Assembly (NCBI RefSeq): GCF_030253575.1
Contig: NC_080566.1
Location: 11,169,501 to 11,233,500 of the forward strand
Origin: Rhododendron vialii
Taxonomy: Eukaryota > Streptophyta > Magnoliopsida > Ericales > Ericaceae
Length of the DNA stretch: 64,000 bases
Reading direction: 5' to 3'
Shown one piece after another: positions 1 to 11,231 of this stretch; the first letter of the stretch is position 1; every line of letters begins with the position of its first letter. The notes beneath the pieces are model-generated. The model was given only the letters and a program-made list of their open reading frames with translations, was not told the DNA's origin and made no database searches. The position numbers were made by a program, and so were the translations under genes.

Positions 1-1158
1 TGACTCACAATATGGTCTCTCTGGTGGAGAAGCCTATCGTACAACCTGAAAACAAATGGTGACAAAAATTTTGATTATAGATAAGTTGTGTATAAACAAA
101 AGAATGCGTAATGATTTTGGGACGTACAGTAGTACACTCTCTTTGTGACTTTACCTTCACATTTTAAGTACAAACAAAACAAATTTAAATATCAAAAAAG
201 GAAGAGAATTTAAACTCTAAAGACCAAGATGAAACACTTGAAAATATGAGAGTCACGGTTGTTATAAGTCCTTTTCTTATCTAGGAGTGTTGGAATACCG
301 TGGAATAATAATGGGTAGAGCATGGATATTGAGAACCCTCAATAATCCAATGAGAAAGTTGACAAATTATTGAATCTGTCTGCAATTGGGTTTTCAATTT
401 TTAAGAAAATACTCAAGTCCAAAGATTACTGACATGAAAAGAAATCTTATTCAAGTAACAACCTTTTATCAAATTCTTTCACTGAAATGTGGTTTTAAAA
501 ACAAGAGAAGTTTCAAAATACATAATTTAGCATCTAGGCGATGGAGTTCAGTTGTGCATTTGCCTTAGGTATAGTATTTTGCAAAAACTAAGTAGAACAT
601 CTTTAAGGGCATATTAATAAAAACCAAGGTCAAAGAGGGTTTGAGTATTTGGAGGAGAATGTTACATAAATCATCATATTCGAGCAGGTTCTCTAAGTTC
701 TATCATGCCGACTTTTATTGGGAGAAAAATCAGCAAAAACATGCTTTCACTTGATCAAGCTAAGACGGGTATTTGTCAGACATGGGGCAAATGGTTGTCC
801 CCAAGGGAAATTTTCAAAATTTCATCTCTTGATTTGCACACGTTACTTTTTTAGTTTTAATACTAACGAATAATAAGAGATGGACTATTTTGAAATTGAA
901 ATAAAATACTCTATGTTCCCCATTGATAGTCTATTACGATTGAACCTTTAATTTGGTAAGCAAAATTTAAAAAATATATTTCCGCAACTATTTTACTTTT
1001 TATTTGTAAAGCGACTTGATATTTCGCAATGGTTTCCTATTAATTAGAAAACGAAGGAAGTAGCACAAGATTTCGACCGATTAAAATGAATTGTAAGGAT
1101 CGAGCTGGAAAGTTACTAAAACTACAGGAACCGATAGTGTCATTTACTCCATTCTAAT
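1..1158. other. AT-rich intergenic DNA, no gene recognised
   Basis: Only one short open frame occurs (60 codons near 386-568) and it has no recognisable motif. I see no RNA gene and no clear mobile-element ends. The stretch leads directly into the TRIM insertion. Confidence 0.6.
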
Positions 1159-1163
1159 AGAAG

Positions 1164-1280
1164 TGTTAGATTTCTTGGAGGGTTCCAACCTAAAACCAAT
1201 TGGCAATAGGTGGAGTAGCCTCTAGAATTTATTAACCAAGCTTGGGTGGCTTAGATGAGCGATGTGGGACAAGTCTAACA
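1164..1280 (-). repeat. TRIM LTR (3' copy in element orientation)
   Basis: 117-bp terminal repeat next to the polypurine tract. It is flanked on the outside by AGAAG at 1159-1163. Confidence 0.9.
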
Positions 1281-1411
1281 CTCCCCCTCACGGGTACCCC
1301 GGATGCACGTGGAGGTGACAGACCAGGAGCTGACTGACTGACTCGGGCGACAGAGATGACAGAGACTTTCCCACGAGAGGTGAGGCCACCCAAGACCTAG
1401 CTCTGATACCA

Positions 1412-1528
1412 TGTTAGATTTCTTGGAGGGTTCCAACCTAAAACCAATTGGCAATAGGTGGAGTAGCCTCTAGAATTTATTAACCAAGCTTGGGTGGCTT
1501 AGATGAGTGATGTGGGACAAGACTAACA
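1412..1528 (-). repeat. TRIM LTR (5' copy in element orientation)
   Basis: 117-bp terminal repeat abutting the primer-binding site. It is followed on the outside by AGAAG at 1529-1533. Confidence 0.9.
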
Positions 1529-1569
1529 AGAAGAAAGAGAAAACAAAGTCGTAGCTGTGGCAGAGCTCG

Positions 1570-1588
1570 GAGAGAGAGAGAGAGAGAG
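1570..1588. repeat. (GA)n microsatellite
   Basis: Uninterrupted GA dinucleotide run just downstream of the TRIM. Confidence 0.9.
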
Positions 1589-1763
1589 GTACAAGACAAG
1601 GAGCCAACACAGCAAGATGCCACACTAACGGACATCTGATTACAGCTTTTAGGGTCTGGGATTTCGCTTTCTTTCGTTTTTTCTCTCTTTTTTCTAATTT
1701 CTTGCCCTGATTTGCATCTTTCTTGTAGTGGTTGGTTTCAGCTCTGCAGTCCCACCCCCTTAC

Positions 1764-1767
<4 letters not shown>

Positions 1768-1803
<36 letters not shown>
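1768..1803. repeat. (CT)n microsatellite
   Basis: Uninterrupted CT run of about 18 units that runs directly into a 39-bp tandem duplication. Confidence 0.95.
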
Positions 1804-1805
<2 letters not shown>

Positions 1806-1878
1806 GCAGTGACTCGTATACGCACACGATAATATAAGTCTCCAGCAGTGACTCGTATACGCACACGATAATATAAGT
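1801..1878. repeat. 39-bp exact tandem duplication
   Basis: 1801-1839 and 1840-1878 are identical. The unit begins CTCCAGCAGTGACTCG and contains CGTATACG. Identity suggests a recent slippage or repair duplication at the end of the CT run. Confidence 0.95.
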
Positions 1879-3250
1879 TACAAGTATATGTGGCATGGAG
1901 ACCATGTAATGACAATGTGCGTGAAAGATTCAAGAAATACTGGTGAGGGTCAAGTGGCATCTTTACCCGAGTAATGATAATCAATCAATGTGGATATCAC
2001 ATGGAACAGAGCATGGGCCTCCTACTCGTTTCGGTGATTATGTTACATGGGGTACCTTGTACCATTTGCATGGGGCATTTTTGTTTTGTTTCTCATCCGC
2101 TTCGCCTCTTTCAATGGATATATACACTACTCTAATAAATTGCTTTTGGTACAACCTTTGATATGGTTTTTTTTTTTTAATTCACGAGTTCGGAACTACT
2201 TTGTGAGCACATTAACTAATCCTTGAGATCTCTATCTTACGGTTTACTAGTGGGTAAGTCAATTAAAATCGGAGCAAAGTCGAACCAGCCCCATAAAAAT
2301 TTATAGTACTTGAGAGGTTCCATGCATGTTACGTTCGGGCGAACATATGTGGGCCAAAACTAATCACATCCCGGCTCGATTCAATGACGAGTCGCTCACG
2401 TAGGAATAGGAAAATTCTGGAGTGAAACTTTTGCAAGCTAGCCCGAAATATCAGGCCTTTGGTGAGAGGAGATTAGAGATTTGCAAATTTACTTCACCTT
2501 TTTTACCACTTGAGCTAACCCTTTGGATTCTTAAAGATTGTGTCTACTGTCTACCTCTATGGGGTCTGATTCTACCAAGTAGGTTTACCGATAATTTTGT
2601 TTGGTTGGAAGTAGAGATAGAAAAGGAATGACCTTCCATGATACAGGCTCTCATCCTCATGACGCTCTAGGAGTGTGTAATAATTTTCCTTTCAATTGAT
2701 CAACCGATGTAAATCCAATGGTTAAAAATTGTTTCCACTTGTATAGTGGTTTTGAAAATAGAAAAAGGAACGAATAAAAAGCATGGGTAGTTTCTGATGT
2801 AAGGCAAACAAAAAATAAAACACGAATATTTCACTCGTGAATGAATTATCACTGATAGTTTGTAACCACATTGCTGAACAAATTACTTTGAAGATTATTT
2901 TATTTGTGATCATCTAGGCAAAAACGTTCAATGATCCTAAAACATGTTCCAATCTCCTTTCATGTTAATATTTGGGTCTCCAAATTGCATCTGGTTCTTT
3001 AAATATGGAGACCTTACTTCCAATCTAGAGAACAAATGAGAAAGTTATGGTACACAGGGTATGCCATATGTCTAAATTATGACAGTTTGTGATTTTCATT
3101 ATGCCGATTTTTGGTTTTCTAATGCATATTTATGATGCTAGTTACGACTTGTACCTTAAAATTTACCTGTTGAACAAGTCATCGATCAGCAGTTACCCAT
3201 AATTAAAAAATATTGTTATTATGTAACCATAAATATCCGTACCAGAATCT
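1879..3250. other. Intergenic DNA, no gene recognised
   Basis: Frames of 60-75 codons occur on both strands without recognisable motifs. I see no RNA gene and no paired transposon ends. Confidence 0.55.
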
Positions 3251-3279
3251 ATAATACTTGCACCCCAACCAAATATATG

Positions 3280-3800
3280 AGTACAATATCAAAGATTAAA
3301 TAATGCTATCCACAAATGTTATAACACCACCATAAATTTGCATTATCTTATCACAATGAATCGTATCAAAAATTCTTTGACTCGTATGATATTCCGTAAC
3401 CAAATCAAAATATGTCGTACCAGAATCAACAATTGTTATACCAAAGCCAAAAATATTTGTAGAATACCACAAATTTTATAAAATAACCAAAATTGTTATG
3501 ACAACACCTAAAATTGTCATTTTCTTACCACAACATGTCGTATCAAAAGAAAACATATGTAAATATCACAAATTATATAACAAATCACAATTGTTATGAT
3601 AATACCATAAATTGACGTTTTCTTACCACAACATGTCGTACCAAAGGAAATCGATTAAAATATTCGATAATAAGACCAAAATATGTCGTACCACAATCAA
3701 TAATAATTATACCTAAGCAAAATACATGTCTAAAAACCACAAATTCAGTAACAATACCATACATTGCCGTTACCTTAGCACAATGTGTTATACGAAATTT
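3280..3800. repeat. Degenerate AT-rich repeat cluster
   Basis: Related phrases recur several times: CTTACCACAACATGTCGTA near 3525 and 3622, looser versions near 3346 and 3768, and repeated ACAATTGTTATG and CATAAATTG words between them. Spacing is irregular (about 98 to 177 bp), so this is an old, decayed tandem repeat rather than a clean satellite. Confidence 0.55.
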
Positions 3801-5864
3801 AAACTAAAATTATTTTTAATTTCGGCCACATTATTTTTTAAAATTTTAAAATTTCCGCCATATTATCTTAATTTTCAATTTCATCCATATTATTTTTTTA
3901 AAATTTTAATTTTTTCCTATACAATACCTCTAAAATTTAAACTAAAAATGAAATTCTCGCTCAAAATTTTCATCCAAGAAATTCACCAAAAAGTAAGTAC
4001 TATACCCAAAAATTTTAATACAATTGCAATTTCCTCTCAAAATATTTCTTGAAATCAAATTATCTCTCTAAAAAGTTTAATCCAAAAAATCAAAACCCCT
4101 CCAATTTTTCGTGGATAGATAAGAGTTCACTAAAAAATTAATTATTCAACTGTCTCAAGACAAGAATTTGGGTTCGACCTTTCAAGTGAAATGGGTTGAG
4201 TATGACTGTCAAAAGTATGACCAATTTTAACTTAAGTTTTGTTTTTTTAATTTTTTGTTAGGATGATCGATTTAAACCGTTAGGATATCAAGTCTTAATA
4301 TATTCAACATTATTACTAAAATTAAAGATTATCGGATATTGACAAGTACATATCAAAAGACATTATTATTTAATAATGTCATGTTGATCAAATTGGACTA
4401 AAAAATTGATCATATCGAACAGTCTAACTTTATTGGTTTATTAAATTAGTGTTAAATTATTTTATTGTTTTCATAATTTTAAATTTAATAGTTTAGAAAG
4501 TAAAAAAAAAAATATTCCTAAAAATTTCAATTTCTAGTCCACCCAAATTGATATTGGACCGCATTTGAAAGCCCATTAAAGATAGAAGACAGGGAAACTT
4601 AACAATAGAGTAAGTGATGACCGGTTAGACATATTGCCCTTTTTTTTAATTAAAAAATTGAACGGTTAAGATTAGATTATTTCAAATTTAAGGGAATATA
4701 TAGAGGGTGCGTACAATACACACTTATTAAGGAGTGTATACCATAGGTCTACCCATAGACAAAATCTCTAAAAAGTATGATTGATCCCTCATAAATTCTC
4801 TCATAATTAAAGTGCAAAAAGTGAGAACAAATTACAAAATCTCCCTCCAATATGTCACCTCCATTCTCTATTTTAGAGTTTTAGAGATGGGTTGGATCTC
4901 CAACTACGTCTCAAATTTGTACTAACAGTAGCATGGCGTTATTGACTACGTCGGTGCATGTTGCACGCAAGCTGATCGACCACCCCTAACCAAATATAAT
5001 CCAATTTGTGGTGAAGGCTACAACTTTTTTGAAGATGAAGAAGGCTTGGTGAAGCTCGTAAGGCTAGAGATGAGGAGAGAGAGGTCTTTTTTTTCTCTCT
5101 CTTTTTGTGTTCTTTCCTCTCCGTGTGGAGTTTTTCTTTTATTTTCGTGCTATAATAATACCTCTTGCATGTAGGTTTCAATTCCTCCATGCATTGAGGT
5201 TGTGGTTTGTTTCTCTACTTTCCAAGGAGGCCATTTTCTCTCTTTTGAGAGTATTATTGTACACCGATACACGTTATTGTCAATATTACATATTACATCA
5301 TGGATGCAATATAGGCAGGCTTCATGCCTGTTCAATTAAAAGAGAGGATAAGGTAGGGGACAAGTAGATGGATCTTCTTCTACTTTACCCTTAAACCCTA
5401 ACCTCTCCAAGCTTGATCATTTTTCATTGACAAATTGTTTAACGGTCCTTTTTTTCATTGAAAAGTCAGTTTAACCGTACTTGAAGCCACCAACCTTGGT
5501 GCTCGAAGACCTTATAACCCTTGGAGTTTAAGACCTAAGAGCTCAAATCAAAACTAGACCAAAATCAAACATCATCAATAATTATCCGAAAAATAAATGC
5601 TCTCTCGGTCTCTCCATCCCCATTTTTTGTTCTTTTTGGGAATTTCAACTAAATAAGAGAACATAATGATTGCATGTTTGATCACTAGATTCCCATTTTA
5701 CCCTTCAATCATTGCATATACTATTTGTCCAATAGTCTTTTTAAAATTTTGTTAGTACTATTGATCTAAAAGTAGAAGGGTAAACTAAGAATTTCATTAA
5801 CTACTGCCCTTTTGATTGTGTAGTACGGCAATATTTTTGAACAATAAAATGTGCTAATTGGAAC
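3801..5864. other. AT-rich intergenic DNA, no gene recognised
   Basis: Contains long A/T runs and short frames, including an 83-codon minus-strand frame near 4939-5190 rich in basic residues with no recognisable domain. Nothing supports a gene. Confidence 0.55.
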
Positions 5865-6104
5865 TACATCCTCTGTCCCATTTTCATTGTCCTTTTTTGA
5901 TTCGTATCAGTTTTCAATGGCTTATATCATTCAATATGAATCTCCAAAAATATGCAATATGGATTTTATTTGATAGATTTCTATTTGTTCTAAAATACAA
6001 AGTTGTCGAAATCATGAAAAATATTATAGATTAAAAGATATACGTAATAGACACTATAAAGTGACAAAAAAATAATGGACAAAGAAAATGAGACGGAAGG
6101 AGTA
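5865..6104. mobile_element. Stowaway-like MITE (Tc1/mariner derived)
   Basis: The left end reads TACATCCTCTGTCCCATTTT and the right end, reverse-complemented, reads TACTCCTTCCGTCTCATTTT. These inverted ends match the known Stowaway terminus (CTCCCTCCGTCCC) preceded by a TA target. At about 240 bp with no coding sequence, the size is typical. Mismatches between the ends indicate an old, immobile copy. Confidence 0.88.
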
Positions 6105-7650
6105 AAAAATAAGGACAAAGGGAGTATTCTGTCGATAATGAAAAACCTCCTTTGATGACCACAGTTTTTAATCGGCTTTAAAACTCCCAAACGAACAAGC
6201 CCGTACACTTCATTTGGGGGGCATATTTTACGGACTAACGGATTTCACAGGGAGTCAAACCTGCATCGTTCAGGTTATAACATGGACCATTCCGAGACCA
6301 GCCCAAGATATACCGACTCACAATTCACACAGACTTAAATGCATGTCCCCTTTCTTGGACCCAATTTCAGGTCAAAACTGTGACCTGGACTTGATTTTCC
6401 GGGTACCGTACGTAGGCCCCAATACTTAAACCATTTTTTAACAAAATTTCACCCGCACCGTCGCAGGGGAGAAGAGTGTTTGAGGTTCAATCATTATTAA
6501 ATTTTGAATTATGAATTTAAAGATTATGTTCAGAATGTGAGAAAGCATTAGGATGATATGTCTCCAAATTACCACAAAACCCATCTCTGTTCGAACAAAA
6601 GCAAGGGAGGGCGTAGGCGTAGCGGTAGAGGTGGAGCCCTAGGAATTGGGGGAGGGGAATGAGGAGGGGTGGACGCCGGATTATTTATGGATGGGTCAAA
6701 AGCCATCCGAAAAATAATTCCCCGTCGCCCCTCTTCGCCAGGATTACAAAAAAGGGAAGGTAAGTTCATTCCGTTGCACAAAACTCTTACCAAACCAAGG
6801 ATAAGAGTGGGCCTCTCATTCTCATCCGGGCGCAATCCTCATCCGCCCTCCTTTACCTGCATCCAATTGGGGCCTAATGGATTCAGAAGAATGGTTATGT
6901 ATCATAGTATGCAAGTATAATCAGAATTTTGCATTTTGTAGTTCATTTCTGATTATGCGTTGTGGTAAACCACGTTACAGAATGGGTGACTAAAAACCAA
7001 CACTTAAAACTACAAAATGCAAAATTTTATTGTCCAATGACATAATAAAATAAGTCATATTTTGTCTGATAAACCTTGGAACGCTAATAAATTAGAGTTT
7101 AGCTTCGGACAGAGATGCTCTATAAATTTAAGTTCCACCATTGACTGACGAGTAATAGTAAACTTAATTATTTCCTTCGTCCGTGCTTTTTCTGGTTGCT
7201 GGTAAATGGAAGGTCTATTCTAGCGCTTTTACTTAGGCACTAGAAACGATCCGACTATTCAAGTGCTTTTGCTTTGGGCGCTAGAAAATTTCCATTCTAG
7301 TAGCGGCTAGAAAAAGCACTGGTGTTGACCTCATATTGTAGTGTTTTTTCCAAGTGCCGGTAGAAAAATCGCTGGTATTGATCAAATTTTTTGTAGCTCT
7401 GCTTTCTCCTTTTTTTGAAAATCAAATTTGTGGGTTTTTTTTGGATTGGTGAATGTAGCCGTATAATTCGACACAGAAAGAGCCATGGGAAAGTAAAGGT
7501 ACAGAGGGCTAATCTGCTCTGCTTTCTTCTTACTGATCATTACTATTAGCTCAACCAAATTGGCTGAAAAACTTTGGAGGTTTATTTCTCTTGTTAACTA
7601 CTCCCTCATTCCTGTAATTTTTAGTCTTTTATGAAGATTCGTATTATTCT
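6105..7650. other. Intergenic DNA, no gene recognised
   Basis: Overlapping 70-90 codon frames on both strands near 6569-6920 lack recognisable domains and shadow one another. Near 7170-7390 the word GCTAGAAAA and close variants recur beside GTGCTTTT words (see findings). No RNA gene seen. Confidence 0.5.
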
Positions 7651-7656
7651 TTTAAT

Positions 7657-7849
7657 AAAAATAAAAACACTTTCTGTATATAATGTTTTCATCAATATCA
7701 AAATTTTAATTACACACACACACAAATATATACATATATATATATATATATGTATATATAAAATAAAAACACTTTCTGTATATAATGTTTTCATCAATAT
7801 CAAAATTTTAATTACACACGCACACACAAATATATACATATATATATGT
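7657..7849. repeat. About 102-bp tandem duplication with CA/TA microsatellite
   Basis: The segment containing ATAAAAACACTTTCTGTATA starts at about 7661 and again at 7763. Each copy continues through a shared body into (AC)n then (AT)n. Two nearly identical copies sit end to end, and the second ends at the target site of the foldback MITE. Confidence 0.9.
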
Positions 7850-7850
7850 A

Positions 7851-8220
7851 CAGTCAGGATCAAGTCAGGAGGTGTGGACCGGAGCTCCAGTCCACACCTC
7901 CCCATTTCTCACATTTCCTGATTGAATTTCGATGATCCGAGCCGCTCAATGTGATTAGAACGTGATTTTAAGGGTACTCGCGTGAAATCAGCAAAAAAAA
8001 TGACCGAAAAGGGCTTGATCTGAGCATTTTTTTTTTGAATGGTTCAGAAAAAAACTGCTCAGATCAAGCCATTTCCGGTCATTTTTTTGCTGATTTCTCG
8101 CTGGTATCCTTAAAATCACGTTCTGAACACATTGAGCGGGTTCGGATCATCAAAATTCAATCGGGAAATGGGAGATGCGGACAGGTGCGGACCGTAAGGG
8201 TGCGGACTTGATCCGGACTG
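7851..8220. mobile_element. Long-TIR foldback MITE, Mutator-like by its flanking repeat
   Basis: The 370-bp element is almost entirely one imperfect inverted repeat. The left end reads CAGTCAGGATCAAGTC; the right end, reverse-complemented, reads CAGTCCGGATCAAGTC. Arms of about 165 bp meet at a short A/T-rich loop near 8030-8055. Both sides are flanked by TATATATGTA (7841-7850 and 8221-8230), an exact 10-bp match. Ten-base duplications with long inverted ends fit Mutator-family non-autonomous elements. The flank is low-complexity TA sequence, so the family call is tentative although the ends are clear. It has no coding capacity. Confidence 0.85.
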
Positions 8221-8230
8221 TATATATGTA

Positions 8231-8570
8231 TATGTATATATATATTCATAGATATGTATATGCATATATACATATATTCATAGAATAGTTCAACTTTTTG
8301 TAAACACTTCGATGGAGATTTGTTTTTTTGGCTACAAAAGGAGTATAGTAGTAATAAACCAGTAACTAGCTGAGCTATAGCATGTGACTTACCTGCACAT
8401 AGGTTAGACCTAGTTGTGTAGAAAACCGTACACCATATTGATGATACTTGATAGAGGCATTATGTTGTTTGTTGCCTAACTTACTGTCGGTTACTACTTC
8501 AGCACACAAGCACTCATATCAAGACAAACATTGTATCGGATAGGAAGCGATTAAAAAAAACAACGCTGCT
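8231..8570. other. Intergenic DNA, no gene recognised
   Basis: TA-rich microsatellite to about 8280, then unremarkable AT-rich sequence between two foldback elements. Confidence 0.6.
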
Positions 8571-8574
8571 AACC

Positions 8575-8925
8575 ACACAGACAAATAGTGCACAGATTTT
8601 ATTGTGCGGTTCACCACGGATTTCACACAAATGATTCAAGCCACTCATTAAATGTAAAGCATTTTTTCAAGGGTCTCTACAAAAAATTAGTTTAATCCGA
8701 TACTTAAAAGTGCTTGATCTAATCATCTAACTTTTTATTCAAATTTTCGGATCATGAAAAGTTAGATGATTGGATCAAGCATTTATAGGTATTGGATTTG
8801 GCTAATTTTTTGCAGAGACATTTGAAAAAATATTTTACATTTAATGAACAGTTTGGATCGTTTGTGTGGGATCCGTGATGGGTTCACAATAAAATCTATG
8901 CATAATCTGTGAACTATTTATCTAT
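8575..8925. mobile_element. Second foldback element (MITE-like), exact ends uncertain
   Basis: Two arms of about 160 bp are imperfect reverse complements: left words ACAGATTTTATTGTG and AAGTGCTTGATCTAATCATC match right words CACAATAAAATCTATG and GATGATTGGATCAAGCATTT in inverted order. The centre lies near 8745. The sequence differs from the 7851-8220 element. No convincing target duplication was seen, so ends are given to about 10 bp. Confidence 0.72.
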
Positions 8926-8929
8926 GTAG

Positions 8930-9502
8930 ACAGACTTAATGTAAAAAAAAAGTATCGAATGCAACACTTGAGAATACCATCACATGCTATTGTTGGAAAG
9001 TTACACCAAATGAGATAGTATTTTTTTTAAATTTTAGTAATCAAACACATGAACATGGAACTGAAGAGACAACTAAAAAAAGCGTATTATAAACAGAGTT
9101 CGAGAAATTAGTTTGAGACATTGATATGGGAAGTCATTGTCATAAGATCATATCCGCCTTTCTTTGAGTAAATTGTGACTGTTGAATATCTCTTCGAGAT
9201 AAAATTCATGAATCTCACTTAAAGTCTCCTTGTCACACAATTAGTAAAAGACGGGCAAGTCTTTCTCACATTATATCCAAACTATACATGGAAGTAAAAT
9301 GAAGTAGGAGAATCTATATCTATATCTACTTAATAAAACAGAAGAGTGTTTGTTTGTCCTACCTGGCACATCCGGTAGCCGACACAGGCACCTACCAATG
9401 CACACGTGCACACGTGCGTAAACTTATTAAAATATTCGTAAAAAATATAGTTAAAAAATAAAGTGTTCCAATTTTCAATCCTTTTAAACCAATGCAAATA
9501 TC
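8930..9502. other. Intergenic DNA with a possible Helitron 5' end
   Basis: No gene is recognised. ATCTATATCTACTTAATAAA near 9316-9336 resembles plant Helitron 5' ends. No matching 3' hairpin-CTRR end was identified. Confidence 0.45.
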
Positions 9503-9580
9503 AAGAAAGTCCGTGGCTGAGAGAGTAGTACCCAACGGGCAGAAAAATGAAATTAAGGAATTGAAAGATGAGAACATTCT

Positions 9581-9701
9581 GGGTGCGATCATTTCAGCAC
9601 TAATGCACCGGATTCCGTCAGAATTCTGCAGTTAAGTGTGCTTGGGCGAGAGTATTGTACTAGGATGGGTGACTCCCTGGAAAGTCTTCGTGTTGCAACC
9701 C
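9581..9701 (+). pseudogene. 5S rRNA pseudogene, relic 1
   Basis: Recognisable over its full length from GGGTGCGATC to the terminal CCC, but with many substitutions and two added bases near the ACTAGG region, giving 121 instead of 119 bases. It keeps A55 but has a change at C57 (GTTAAGTGTG). The T-run after the gene is broken (TTTCTG), so polymerase III termination would be weak. Upstream spacer homology begins near 9503. Confidence 0.93.
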
Positions 9702-10686
9702 TTTCTGATTTATGTACGAAATCTTTTTCTCCCATCCCTTTCTTCTTCTCTTTGCACGCCACCAATTCTGCTCGTCTTGTCGAGAGCTTTTCGAAGAGTT
9801 TTAGCTGTAATTTTTCGAGCTCGAAGTAAAAATTCCCTCTTAAGCGGGCACGATTGACCCTAGCGAGCCCTCCAACGGGATACGAGATCCAGTTGGCAAG
9901 ACGTGGCTAAGAAAGCCCGTGACTTAGAGAGTAGTGCCCAACGGGCAGAAAAATGGAACAAAAGAATTAAAAGAGGAGAACATTTCGGGTGTGATCATAC
10001 CAGCACTAATGCACCGGATACTATCAAAGCTCCGCAGTTAAACGTGCTAGGGCGAGAGTAGTACTGGAATGGGTGATGTAACGACCCTGATTTTTGATGA
10101 ATAAAATTTTTGTTAAATATTTAAATTTTATTTTAATTACTCGATATTACTTTTAAAATTCCTTCTTAATTTCTATAATCCGTCATAATTAGATTTTAGT
10201 CCTTTAAAATTATATTTCTTGACTAGAAATCCTACGTGGCAAGTAGAATTAGTTTTTAACCGACTAGTTGGAGGAACCGGACTACCAATTCACCTAGTTA
10301 CTTTTTCCTAACCCTAATTGGACTTTTTTGACCATCTTTGAACCTTGTAAACCCCTCCTAACCCTAATTGAACCATTAGGCCATTAGAAGTAATCATTAT
10401 ACCCCATGACTAGTCATTCAAAGCCATACCTATCATCTTATCTCTTTAACCATTGGTTAATAAATGCTAGGGAAATTCTTATCCCTTGGATGATAGACAA
10501 TTGACTTGCCAATGTGTGTATGACTTGGACAAGACAAGTCATAGCTATCATTTTGCTTCCAAAAGAAGCAAGCCTAGCCATGCCATGCATGCAAACCTAG
10601 GGTTATAGCCAACCTAGGGTTATAGCCATAAGCCTAATTATTCTAGGGTTACTTTCCTAGATACATATATATACATACCTACCTAC

Positions 10687-10688
<2 letters not shown>

Positions 10689-10733
<45 letters not shown>
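10689..10733. repeat. (GA)n microsatellite inside the solo LTR
   Basis: About 22 uninterrupted GA units, followed to about 10770 by a decayed GA-rich tail. Confidence 0.93.
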
Positions 10734-10736
<3 letters not shown>

Positions 10737-11223
10737 CAGAGAGGAGAGAGAGGGAGGAGGAGAGAGAGAGATGTGTGTGTGCATGTGTGTCCTTGACTTG
10801 TACACTTATACAAGCTACCTTTTTAGTCCTATGTAGCCATAAGCCTATTTCCTATTTGCCAACTCATTTCTAGTCAATTTCTAGCATAGAATCCTAGCCC
10901 TAATCATCCTAGATTTGATTCCAAAGTAGCCTTTAATCATCCTAGAAATTGACTACAACCTAGACCTATGAATGACTAAACATGGAAGGCTATGCCTTAG
11001 CCTAATCAAACCCTACCCTAGACTTATAAAGACTTGCCAACCTAGACTATGATCACCTAGATTTACCTAGAAAGCCTAAGATTCTACTTGATTTTATAGC
11101 CTTATGCCTAAAGATTGGATTTGACAAGTCATGGAAGGCTTTCAATCATAATTGCCCTTTTAACCATTGGACAATAATTGCTAGAAAAAATTTTATTCAT
11201 TGGGTAATAGAAGTTAGTTTGGC

Positions 11224-11231
11224 TATAAATA
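11224..11231 (+). promoter_or_regulatory. Putative LTR TATA box
   Basis: TATAAATA in the context GGCTATAAATAGCACC, followed by C-rich and CA-rich sequence typical of a plant polymerase II start region. It shows that the solo LTR lies in + orientation. Confidence 0.6.

Larger units (their letters stand above)
1164..1528 (-). mobile_element. TRIM (terminal-repeat retrotransposon in miniature), looks whole
   Basis: Two 117-bp direct repeats at 1164-1280 and 1412-1528 begin TGTTAG and end CTAACA and differ at only two positions. The 131-bp interior carries, read on the minus strand, TGGTATCAGAGC directly beside one repeat (1400-1411), the usual primer site for initiator Met-tRNA, and TGAGGGGGAG directly beside the other (1281-1290), a polypurine tract. 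Flanks 1159-1163 and 1529-1533 are both AGAAG, an exact 5-bp target duplication. There is no coding capacity, so it would depend on proteins from other elements. About 1.7 percent repeat divergence suggests a fairly recent insertion, probably within about the last million years at usual plant rates. It carries no 5S sequence, so it is not Cassandra. Confidence 0.93.

Noticed and set aside
7600-7625. ACTCCCTCATTCCTGTAATT as a second Stowaway end
   Set aside because: No matching inverted end was found within a plausible distance.
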